From Chrysophaeum taylorii (Eukaryota > Sar > Pelagophyceae > Pelagomonadales > Pelagomonadaceae), in assembly GCA_029834535.1 (NCBI GenBank), contig JAQMWT010000390.1, positions 124,001 through 188,000 on the forward strand: DNA of 64,000 nt, in the 5' to 3' direction. The first letter of the stretch is position 1; each line of letters starts with the position of its first letter. A program made the position numbers and the translations under genes. The notes beneath the pieces are model-generated. The model had not been told where the DNA came from and made no database searches. It saw only the letters and a list, made by a program, of their open reading frames with translations. Positions 1 through 8,522 of the stretch are shown one piece after another.

Positions 1-103
1 TTTCCCCATTTGCGTGTAGGTGCTATATATGGCAGCACGAATAGTAGGTACTAAGACAACCACACGAGAGAGACGCAGCTGCTCTATTTCTCATTGATTG
101 GGT

Positions 104-119
104 GGTGTTTAGAAACACC
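104..119 (-). promoter_or_regulatory. Histone 3' stem-loop, H2A copy 1
   Basis: Six-base-pair stem (GGTGTT/AACACC) with a 4-nt loop, 25 nt past the H2A stop codon, followed by the ACCACCC-type tail seen after the other histone genes. Equivalent in shape and place to the metazoan replication-dependent histone mRNA stem-loop bound by SLBP. Confidence 0.85.
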
Positions 120-144
120 AGTGTGTGTTGTGGAATGATCGTGC

Positions 145-549
145 TCAAGAGGAGGTGGCCTTGGACTTGGATTTTTTGGGGAGGAGAACGGCGTGGATGT
201 TGGGGAGGACACCGCCCGAGGCGATCGTCACGCCGCCGAGGAGCTTGTTGAGTTCCTCGTCATTGCGCACGGCGAGCTGGAGGTGTCGCGGGATAATGCG
301 CGACTTCTTGTTGTCGCGCGCCGCGTTGCCCGCGAGCTCGAGGATCTCGGCACAGAGGTACTCGAGGACGGCGGCGAGGTAGACCGGCGCGCCGGCGCCG
401 ATGCGCGTCGCGTACTTTCCTTGCTTGAGATAGCGGCCGACACGACCCACGGGAAACTGAAGCCCCGCCTTGGTAGACTTTGTGGTCGACTTGCCGGTGC
501 CCGTGCCGGTCTTGCCCTTGCCGCGTCCGCCCTTGCCTTTGCCCGACAT
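145..549 (-). CDS. Histone H2A (copy 1)
   Basis: Core histone H2A, 134 residues, which pairs with H2B in the nucleosome. The start was set at the Met before [10 protein letters not shown]; the longer upstream open frame does not begin with conserved histone sequence. The histone fold shows the acidic-patch residues in [20 protein letters not shown] and the [20 protein letters not shown] docking segment. The C-terminus ends in KSKATSS, with no SQEF/SQEY tail, so it is not an H2A.X form. It is nearly identical to the two copies near 47 and 56 kb (copy 2 has V for A five residues from the end). No intron. A stem-loop lies 25 nt downstream and an AGATCGCGC promoter element about 180 nt upstream. 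Confidence 0.97.
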   Translation of the reverse strand: MSGKGKGGRGKGKTGTGTGKSTTKSTKAGLQFPVGRVGRYLKQGKYATRIGAGAPVYLAAVLEYLCAEILELAGNAARDNKKSRIIPRHLQLAVRNDEELNKLLGGVTIASGGVLPNIHAVLLPKKSKSKATSS

Positions 550-731
550 GATGATGATTTGCTGTTCTTTCGTTCCGGAGGAGATCTGCGAGAGAATGAG
601 CGTGTCGGGTAAACACCACCAAGCTGGGCGACAAACACTAGAGAACAAACAAACGACTTCGTGGCGTCAGGACGCACCTCGTTTGTGATTTTGGGCGGTT
701 TGACTTGTTGGGAAGGAAAGGGTTTGACAAT

Positions 732-758
732 GCGCGATCTGGCGCGTGCTTGCGGAGC
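732..758 (-). promoter_or_regulatory. H2A/H2B-type promoter element
   Basis: On the minus strand this reads a CTCCGCA half followed 10-12 nt later by CAGATCGCGC. The same two-part element, with the same spacing, lies upstream of H2A copies 2 and 3 and of H2B copy 1. It sits about 185-210 nt from the H2A start codon. A plant-like histone octamer CGCGGATC also occurs at about 851-858. Confidence 0.6.
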
Positions 759-899
759 GCAGCGCGCCGCAATTAGTAGGGTAAGGCTCGATTTTGATGC
801 GGCGAATGTTCTCATTGATTCGAAGAGTTGAGAATTGCAAGCCCCGCCTCGCGGATCGCTTTCTTCGGAATATCACCGAGTCGCTGCTGAGCAGTGCCG

Positions 900-1880
900 G
901 TTGTTGACCACTGTTACGACCGGGACAGCGGCGTACGTCGTCGTCATCCATGGCTCGGATATAAATTGTCTTGACGGCGTTGAATCTCGGCGGCCTTGAT
1001 CCGAAGGAGGGGGAACGGCGTAGACAGGTGTGAGGTCGAGCGGACATCTCCAGACAAGCTGCCGGAGGTCTCGCCATCCCGCCCTCGGGCTGATCCCGCG
1101 GACATTCTAGAAGAAAGGACTGGTGGAGGTGAGATCGCTACTGCTCTAGGAACTAACTACCATTGTCCAAAAGTGGAATCGGTGCTTTTCTCAAAAGCCA
1201 AAGTTCTAAACGAAATCATAGTCGGCCCGATATTGACAAGTTTCTTTGCCGACAGTTTCCTCCTGCCTGGCGTGTTAGAAAACAACGCACGGACCTCTAG
1301 ATATATCGCAAACCCCCAAAACGACAAGCGCTTTGCGTTCGCCTGTCGGAGGACGGCGCAGGGCATTCAGAGTAGCTGTTTACCACTTGGACCGTGGTGC
1401 CAGCTTTTGCGATGTCCTCGACTACATAATTATGTTGGAAAGCACGACCGCCTCGCATTTGACGGCGCTCACTCGCGATTCTACTGCAACGCGGCCGCTG
1501 CTTTGACATGCCTTGCCGTCTTCGTTTCGTCTGTTTTAGTTCAGCCGTCCGCCACGATATTATCCCAGGACGCAACGCCGCACGACCCGTGTGCTCCACC
1601 GGCATGGCGTTTTGTGGGTAATGGCATTGTCGTTTTCAAATTCCGAACATGGGTGGTATGCGCGTCGCTAATGCCAGATCGGCGCTGCTGTGATTCGATC
1701 AACGGGGTCACGCGGTCGGCTCGCGTCCAACCTCCAGTATGTCCAAACCACCTAAACACCTGAGAGCCATACTCGACACACTCGTTGTTTGACAAAGGCC
1801 CACCGGCCGCTCGTCTCTACTACACCGACAGGGATCTTTACCAAAAGTACATCATAATCTCGCAGGTTGTGGTTTTCGTC
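900..1880. other. Intergenic, no gene recognised
   Basis: Between the H2A promoter and the 3' end of H3. The open frames here (the longest 255 codons on the plus strand) have no recognisable domain, low coding-like periodicity and no partner on either strand. I see nothing else. Confidence 0.5.
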
Positions 1881-1889
1881 TTCTTGGGT

Positions 1890-1905
1890 GGTGTTGAAAA
1901 ACACC
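1890..1905 (-). promoter_or_regulatory. Histone 3' stem-loop, H3 copy 1
   Basis: Minus-strand GGTGTT-TTTC-AACACC followed by ACCC, 45 nt past the H3 stop codon. Confidence 0.85.
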
Positions 1906-1950
1906 AGTGGATGGGTTTTGTTTGTTGTCCCCGCTTGTCGGGAAGGTGCC

Positions 1951-2936
<986 letters not shown>

Positions 2937-3005
2937 GCGACGTCACGTCGGCACTATACCAAGGAAGAGGCCCCGCGGCCTCAGCCACCCACCTACCCAC
3001 CCACC

Positions 3006-3021
3006 GGTGTTTCCGAACACC
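3006..3021 (+). promoter_or_regulatory. Histone 3' stem-loop, H4 copy 1
   Basis: GGTGTT-TCCG-AACACC followed by ACCC, about 70 nt past the H4 stop codon. Confidence 0.85.
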
Positions 3022-3363
3022 ACCCTCGTTGCGGACACGCGTGCGTTATAGTCGCAGGGTTGTTTTTTGTTGGATATTGAGGTCGTCGTCGCCGCCGCCG
3101 AGGATCGTACCTCCCTTCTTAGAATGTATTATTACAGACGGTTGCGACCTATACTCTACTAGTTTAATTATCATTTTGGAGGGCTGGGGCCAGTGTGGGA
3201 AGCCCATGCAAGATGATCGGGTGTGCGTGCAATCGCCAACCAATAAGAGATATCATTGTGACGCGCATCGACGCGGTCAAATAAATAAACAAAGAGTCGA
3301 ATGAGCACCCCGTCGACCTAATAATAAGAATAATAATAACTCTAAGTCACCACCACCATTATC

Positions 3364-3400
3364 ATGCATGCATGCATGCATGCATTTTTATGCATGCATG
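3364..3400. repeat. (ATGC)n simple repeat
   Basis: Alternating ATGC units, self-complementary, in the otherwise empty 400 bp between H4 copy 1 and the next gene. Confidence 0.9.
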
Positions 3401-3422
3401 GCGTCGCGAGAAGGAAAAGAAG

Positions 3423-5972
3423 CTAGAGGGACTTGCGCGTGAGGCCCCTTTCGGAGAAGTGAAGAAGATCATCGTCAATGTCGGGGGGGCGGACTAGTCT
3501 GAGGTGGCGGGAGGTGAAGTGGAAATCGAGATACGAGACTTTAGCGGGCGGCGGGCTCGAGGGGTCGTACGTAGGAAGGTAGGGAAAGACGTCGCGGTCG
3601 AGGTCGAGGTCGTGCCAGGCGCAGACGCGGGGGAGGAAGAGATGGCGTCCGTCGGCGCTTAGTTTGGAGAGCGCGAGGTAGTCGTCGCGGGCGTCGTCGA
3701 GCTGGTCGTCGGCTTCGTCGTAGTACAAAGGCACCGTAGCGGGCGAAGAGGTCGTCGCGGGGTTGATCGCGAAGACGAGTCGGGGGTCGACTACGTCGAG
3801 GGCAAAAATATACCTGGATGGCCTCCTCGTCGTCGTCGTCGAGAAGCGCAGGAGGGCTGCCGCGTTGCGGACGCCGAGGCGGACGAGGTCGTCAACGAGA
3901 AGCCTGGGGCGCGGCATCGCCGCGCGAACGACGAGGTGTTCGAGTTCGGCGAGACTCGCGACGTCGCCGCCTATCTCCCAACAGAGCGTCGTGTGATGGC
4001 GGACGAAGGAAAAGGGCGTGGTCGGCAAGCCGACGACGAGGGCCGCGTGGGCGGCGAGGGCGTGGTAGATGTTGAGCCACGAGGCGAGATCGATGGCGGT
4101 CGCGTCGCAGTCTCTTAGTTTAGCCGAATCGTCGTGAAATTCGGCCCACTCCTCGTCGTGCCACTGGAGGCGATCCGCACGGATCGCGAGCCTTTCGCAC
4201 AAGGCTCTCGAGTTGTCGGGCGAGGGAGGAAAGGGGTTTCTCGCGTTGAGGACGAAGCGGTTGCCCGACCACTCGTCGCCGGGCGTCATGAGCCTTTCGT
4301 CGATGCCCGAACCCCTCTTGTCGTCGTAGATTAAGTCGTCGTCCATCTCCCAGGCGCGCGCTGCTTCGAGTTCGAGACGACCTAATTTCCGGGCTTCGTG
4401 AAGCGCTTCGAGCCACTTCCCGACGTCGGCCCTGGGCGCTGCCACGACGCACGCCCTGTCCATGGTCGACACCTCGAACGTCCCGAACCTCGACGCGTCC
4501 GCGACGTCGAACATCGACGTCGTTTCGCGAACCTCGACAGCATCCGCCAGGGTGACGCGGTACCTTTCCGCCGTTCCTTCGTAGAAGGCGAGGGTCCACT
4601 CCGCCTGCGCACGCCCGAGTTCGGCCCACTCTTCGCGCCACGACCGGCGCGACGAGCACCGGGCGACGGGTCCCGCGAACGTCGTCGACGACGTATTATT
4701 ATTATTTTTTTTTTTCTTGGGCAAAAAAAACTTTGAGGCCTGGAGGAAATGGCTGTCCGCCGAGCTCGGGGACCCCAGCCAGGTCGCCGGATCGAGGGCG
4801 CCGGAGACGGTCGCATCGACGCGCCGTCTTCTCTTCTCGTTCAGAGACAGTCTCGAAGTGCCCGTTCCGTCCTTTCTGAAGCGAAGGGCGGCAGCCGTCG
4901 AGGCGAGGGGCTTACCCTTCCGGCGTCGCAGAAACACGTTTCCCTCAAAAATGACCACAAAGTAATCCCGCCGGATGCGGTCGAAGGAGTCGACCACAGA
5001 GACCCAGCCATCGCACCGCGCGGGGCCGCGCGCGCCAGCTCCTAATAGTGCCGCGTCGACGTTGTTCGCCCAGCTCAACAGCCGCGGCACGCAATTCACC
5101 ACCCCGGTCTCGTCGTCGTCGTCGGGCAGGAAAAACGGCGGCGCAATCGTCGTTATTTCCGACGACAGCGTGTTCCTCGCGTCGTAATACTCCTCCTCCT
5201 CCTCTTCATCTTCGTAAAAATGGCGGAGCCGAATTCGAAGCAGGTACTTTTTTTTCGCGTGCGACGGCGGGTCTACCAGAGCGTACGCGGTCACCACGAG
5301 GGCCGCGTCGTCCCAGAGCCTGTGCAGGTCCAGCGGCGGGAGCCCCGGGAGCCGCGCCGACCACGCTCGCGCGTCCACGACAGCGCTGTTGAGGGAAAAG
5401 GTAACGGTTTCGCCGCCGCGACACGCCTTCACCTCGGTACTCCGAGGCCTCGACCTCCGCTCCGACCGCTCGGCGACCGTCTCCAACGCGTGGAGCGGCG
5501 TTCCCAAGACCGCATCGTCCCCCACGTAGACCATCGGCATGCTCGAAAAGAGGGGCGCCGTGATATGGGGAAGTTCCCCCGTCTCGGGGTCCCCAAAGCT
5601 GTACGAGAGACCTCCGCCCGCGACCGCCCTCACGAACGCGAGCGTTCCGCGCGCCGCGAGCCGCACGAGACCGGACAACTTCATCTGCGGGGACTCCAGC
5701 TCGCCCCCAACGAACAGCGGCCCGGGCGGCTTCTGCGTAAACTTTCCCTGCAACTGAAGCTCGAACATGCGCCGGCGTCCACCTCCAAACACTGTCTGCT
5801 GGTACACGTCGCCATGTGGCGCCTCGGGCGTCCGCAGCAACAACAGTCCCCGGCCCTTGAACCAACCGCACTCCACCTCGAACGCATTCCTGTCGTTCGG
5901 CTTTATCGCCCGCCACCCGCCGTCGTCGCCGCACGCGGCCTCACACTCGAGGCTGTTCTTTTTCTTGTTCAT
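3423..5972 (-). CDS. DUF1769-DUF547 two-domain protein
   Basis: An 849-residue intronless protein with no known activity. Residues about 70-165 (FELQLQGKFTQKPPGPLFVG onward) match the pattern of DUF1769, a domain best known from fungal lipid-associated proteins. Residues about 605-770 match DUF547: a SWLNIYHAL helix, then the ASLAELEHLVVR segment and the RLVFAINPAT...LYYDEADDQLDDA block that ends such domains in plant and bacterial proteins. The middle (about 380-540) could hold a PH-like fold, but I cannot see a safe signature. Low-complexity inserts (acidic run near 255, KKKKNNNN near 425) look like spacers. The start is the first ATG; there is no signal peptide. The joint presence of both DUFs suggests a membrane-peripheral scaffold, but this is inference. 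Confidence 0.75.
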   Translation of the reverse strand: MNKKKNSLECEAACGDDGGWRAIKPNDRNAFEVECGWFKGRGLLLLRTPEAPHGDVYQQTVFGGGRRRMFELQLQGKFTQKPPGPLFVGGELESPQMKLSGLVRLAARGTLAFVRAVAGGGLSYSFGDPETGELPHITAPLFSSMPMVYVGDDAVLGTPLHALETVAERSERRSRPRSTEVKACRGGETVTFSLNSAVVDARAWSARLPGLPPLDLHRLWDDAALVVTAYALVDPPSHAKKKYLLRIRLRHFYEDEEEEEEYYDARNTLSSEITTIAPPFFLPDDDDETGVVNCVPRLLSWANNVDAALLGAGARGPARCDGWVSVVDSFDRIRRDYFVVIFEGNVFLRRRKGKPLASTAAALRFRKDGTGTSRLSLNEKRRRRVDATVSGALDPATWLGSPSSADSHFLQASKFFLPKKKKNNNNTSSTTFAGPVARCSSRRSWREEWAELGRAQAEWTLAFYEGTAERYRVTLADAVEVRETTSMFDVADASRFGTFEVSTMDRACVVAAPRADVGKWLEALHEARKLGRLELEAARAWEMDDDLIYDDKRGSGIDERLMTPGDEWSGNRFVLNARNPFPPSPDNSRALCERLAIRADRLQWHDEEWAEFHDDSAKLRDCDATAIDLASWLNIYHALAAHAALVVGLPTTPFSFVRHHTTLCWEIGGDVASLAELEHLVVRAAMPRPRLLVDDLVRLGVRNAAALLRFSTTTTRRPSRYIFALDVVDPRLVFAINPATTSSPATVPLYYDEADDQLDDARDDYLALSKLSADGRHLFLPRVCAWHDLDLDRDVFPYLPTYDPSSPPPAKVSYLDFHFTSRHLRLVRPPDIDDDLLHFSERGLTRKSL

Positions 5973-6004
5973 GCATGGGGTTAGTTATATAGTATACAAG
6001 TGCA

Positions 6005-6350
6005 GGCCAGTAAGTTCGCCAGTAAGTTCACCTGGTCCCAATCTCTAACCCCAGTAAGTTCACCTGGTCCCAGTAAGTTCACCTAGTCCCAATCTCTAAC
6101 CCCAGTAAGTTCGGCGTAAGCCCACTCGTGCTCACATCCACTCACCCCACTCTCCTTCGAGCTCGTCGCTCTCACCTCCGCCAATCTAAGGTGCTTTGAT
6201 CCGTACACGCCGCTAGCCCTTGCGTTCACTCTAAAAACCCCAGTAAGTTCACTTGGTCCCAGTAAGTTCACCTGGTCACTTAGTTCACCTAGTCCCAATC
6301 TCAAACCTCAGTAAGTTCACGTGGTCCCAGTAAGTTCACCTACCGTGCGC
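6005..6350. repeat. Array of CAGTAAGTTCACCTGGTCC units
   Basis: About ten direct copies of a 19-nt unit (core GTAAGTTCACCTGGTCC), some separated by CAATCTCTAACCC, in two blocks (6005-6115 and 6238-6350) around a unique 120-bp stretch. It lies directly against the helicase remnant, so it may be a mobile-element end. Confidence 0.8.
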
Positions 6351-6965
6351 GTGTAGACGCCGGGAGGGGGCTTATCGGTATTGCGCAGCACGTGTGGGGT
6401 AGGGTGGAGTCGTCGACCCAGATGAGTATATCTCCTCGGGGTTGCCGATCGACAGAGAGCCACGTAGAGCTGGACGTGGCAGAAGACGGGCTTGGGAAAG
6501 AGGACGCCGACCTCGCGGGGCGTCTGGCCCTGGCTCTTGGTGATCGTTTGGCGTCGGCGGGCCTTACGGGATACAGGTTGGAGGAGCCTCGGTGACAACG
6601 ACACGATCGATCATGTATCTGGTACCGTTGCAGTGGCCGTGCGACGGGTCGAGGTTGAGAAGACATTAAGCTCGCGATCAAAGTCAGCATGCCGTTGGTT
6701 GTCAGGGAGTTGAAAACTCTACTGTAAAGAGCGAGGCGTCGTCTTCCGACCCAGCCTAGTCAGCCGAAAAGAACTCCGACGCCTCGTCTCCGGGAAAAAA
6801 AGGCCGCGGTCATGCGCGCGTTGTCCGCATCGACAACATCGTTTCGACGGGGCGTGAGAATGGCGCGCTGAAAGAGCCGCCGCGGGTCGTGGAAATAGTC
6901 TGCGAGGTCGCCGTAGACGGCTTGGAGGATCACTTTCTGGCTCTCGCGCCTACCTGATGCTTACT
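6345..6965 (-). pseudogene. Pif1/Helitron-type helicase remnant
   Basis: Broken superfamily 1B helicase C-terminal part on the minus strand. Reading from 6965 downward, one frame gives LQAVYGDLADYF then RAILTPRRNDVVDADNARM (the RAILTP.N..V..iN block). A second frame near 6665-6600 gives NLDPSHGHCNGTRYMIDRVV (the NLD...G.CNGTR block). A third, from 6604 to about 6350, gives TITKSQGQTPREVGV and the FCHVQLYVALCRS helicase motif VI region. The order matches Pif1-like helicases, including those of Helitrons, but the frame changes at least twice and no Rep domain or helicase motifs I-III are present. This is a dead fragment. The adjoining direct-repeat array may belong to the same element. Confidence 0.8.
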
Positions 6966-7003
6966 CTCGCGCCTATCTGATCCTTACCCTAAATCGAGGG
7001 ACA

Positions 7004-7004
7004 A

Positions 7005-7035
<31 letters not shown>

Positions 7036-7043
7036 AACATCTG
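7004..7043. repeat. (ACAG)n simple repeat
   Basis: Imperfect ACAGACAG/ACAAACAG run just upstream of the next gene. Confidence 0.85.
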
Positions 7044-7102
7044 TCGATTAGTAGTTAGGAATCCTACGAGGAGGAAGTAGTAGAGGAGGGTTTGTAGGCA
7101 AT

Positions 7103-7477
7103 ATGATGATGCGTCGTCTGATGATGGTGCGCACGTTCCGCGCGGCGGCCGTGTCGCGCGGCGGCGGCGGCCACGGTCCCCCGCCTCCCGCCTTCGCGCG
7201 GACCCTCCCCCCCAACGGCCCGCTCCCCGAGGACCACGACCTCATCTGGGACGACGGCGTTGCGGCGGAGCCCTGCCTTGACTTCGACGCGCCCCATATC
7301 TCCAAGGAGGAGGGCCTCGCTTGGTTCCTGGGGGGCCTCGGCTTCTTCTTCTCCTTCTACCAGCTCATCAAGTTCTCCGATCCCCCCGGGAAGAACCCCG
7401 TCAACCCCCGAACGATTCTCACGGACAACTTTGGCGGGACCGGCCAGGGCCTCCTCGACCATGACGACGACGACTAG
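7103..7477 (+). CDS. NDUFB8-like complex I accessory subunit
   Basis: A 124-residue protein. The N-terminus is rich in Arg and hydroxylated residues with no acid up to about residue 40, as expected for a mitochondrial presequence. It is followed by LPEDHDLIWDDGVAAEPCLD and FDAPHISKEEGLAWFLGG, then one hydrophobic helix (about 70-88) and a short tail. The WDDGVA.EPC.DFDAPH..K.EGL.W.LGG pattern is what I know from the NDUFB8 (ASHI) subunit of NADH:ubiquinone oxidoreductase in algae and plants, a single-pass inner-membrane protein of the distal arm. The start is the first of several nearby ATGs. The subunit identity rests on that one pattern. Confidence 0.65.
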   Translation: MMMRRLMMVRTFRAAAVSRGGGGHGPPPPAFARTLPPNGPLPEDHDLIWDDGVAAEPCLDFDAPHISKEEGLAWFLGGLGFFFSFYQLIKFSDPPGKNPVNPRTILTDNFGGTGQGLLDHDDDD

Positions 7478-7596
7478 CTAAACCACCACCACAAGCTCAT
7501 TATTACTACTACTAAACGACGCAAGCTCCGGGTTTTTTAGAGATTATAAGAAACACCACCACGGGGAGTTCTGGGTTACTGCTCGCTCTTTCTTTC

Positions 7597-8226
7597 TTAG
7601 AGAAGGTTGCCACCGATGAGCTTGTCGACGACCTCGAGGAAGGGGACTTGGTAGATAAGGGAGTAGAAGGAGACCGCGACAATCCCGAGCATCGCGAGGC
7701 GGCCGTTGTACATCTCGGCGGAGAGGGTGATCCCGGTCTCAAAGGGGGGAATGATGCCCGCGGGCTCCTCGTCAGCTTCCCCCGGTTCGAGCAAGAGCTT
7801 GTCCTGGAATGGCAGGGGGCAGAAGGCCGCGCACAAGGACACCATCAAGGCGTGAATGTTGGCGACGAGGATAACGGCGCGCTCGTTGGTGATCGTCGAG
7901 ACGCGAGGAGTGATCTCGGCGAGCGTGCCCCATTGCTTAATGTCGAGAGGGACGTCGGCGTCCGGGATGAGCCCGTGCTTCTGGGCATATCCGGTCGCGA
8001 TGATCACGACCCACCCGAACATCGCGTGACGCCCGTTCCACCGCTCGGCCTTTGTCGACACCCCCCACCCGTACGCCGAAAATTCCGGGAAGTCAGTCTT
8101 GTACTGCTCCGTCGCGGACGTGAACGGCTCCATGCCCACCTTGGTCTTCGGCGGCGCGGTCACCGACCACGGCGCCATCAACGCGTCCGCGAACCCGAGC
8201 AACGACAGGCCAACAATAATCATCAT
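7597..8226 (-). CDS. RedCAP-type light-harvesting-like protein
   Basis: About 209 residues from the ATG at 8226, which gives a hydrophobic signal segment (MMIIVGLSLLGFADALMAP), as in red-lineage plastid proteins that pass the ER membrane first. Helix 1 carries ERWNGRHAMFGW and helix 3 carries AEMYNGRLAMLG, the paired ExxNGRxAMxG chlorophyll-binding motifs of the LHC superfamily; a middle helix lies at VILVANIHALMVSLCAAF. The GYAQKHGLIPDAD loop and the LLLEPGEADEEPAG segment fit RedCAP better than fucoxanthin-chlorophyll LHCs. It acts in the thylakoid; RedCAPs are thought to tune light harvesting. A longer in-frame upstream extension is less likely as the start. Confidence 0.8.
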   Translation of the reverse strand: MMIIVGLSLLGFADALMAPWSVTAPPKTKVGMEPFTSATEQYKTDFPEFSAYGWGVSTKAERWNGRHAMFGWVVIIATGYAQKHGLIPDADVPLDIKQWGTLAEITPRVSTITNERAVILVANIHALMVSLCAAFCPLPFQDKLLLEPGEADEEPAGIIPPFETGITLSAEMYNGRLAMLGIVAVSFYSLIYQVPFLEVVDKLIGGNLL

Positions 8227-8301
8227 TGCTGCGATCTTCACCTCAACTGGGGATCTTATTTTATAGTTGTGTTGCTGGGGTGGGCTTTTTTCTAAAAACA
8301 A

Positions 8302-8522
8302 AAAAAAAAAAAACCCTCCTCCCTCCTAGATCATCAACAAGTCCGTCCGTTAAAGGTGCCGTTTATTTTTGTGCACCGCGCCACGACCCGTGGTGGTTAG
8401 GGTCCACCAGTAGTAGGGAGGGGTCTATTCGATTCGGCCCTTGTGTCAACAACAACTAACAAACAAACCCGACGAAGTTTCTTTCACCTTGAAAGACAAG
8501 ACAGAAGACTCTCTCATCATCA
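8302..8522. other. Intergenic between divergent genes
   Basis: Probable shared promoter region of the RedCAP-like gene and the RAP gene. It has an A-rich run near 8297-8312. No specific motif recognised. Confidence 0.4.

Noticed and set aside
193-612. Long open frames antisense to histone genes
   Set aside because: Codon bias of GC-rich histone genes keeps the opposite strand open; the same shadows recur at each copy.
996-1763. 255-codon plus-strand frame between H2A and H3
   Set aside because: Starts without a good context, has no domain, and composition looks like translated non-coding DNA.
6001-6350. Repeat array as a CRISPR
   Set aside because: Units lack regular unique spacers and the genome is eukaryotic.
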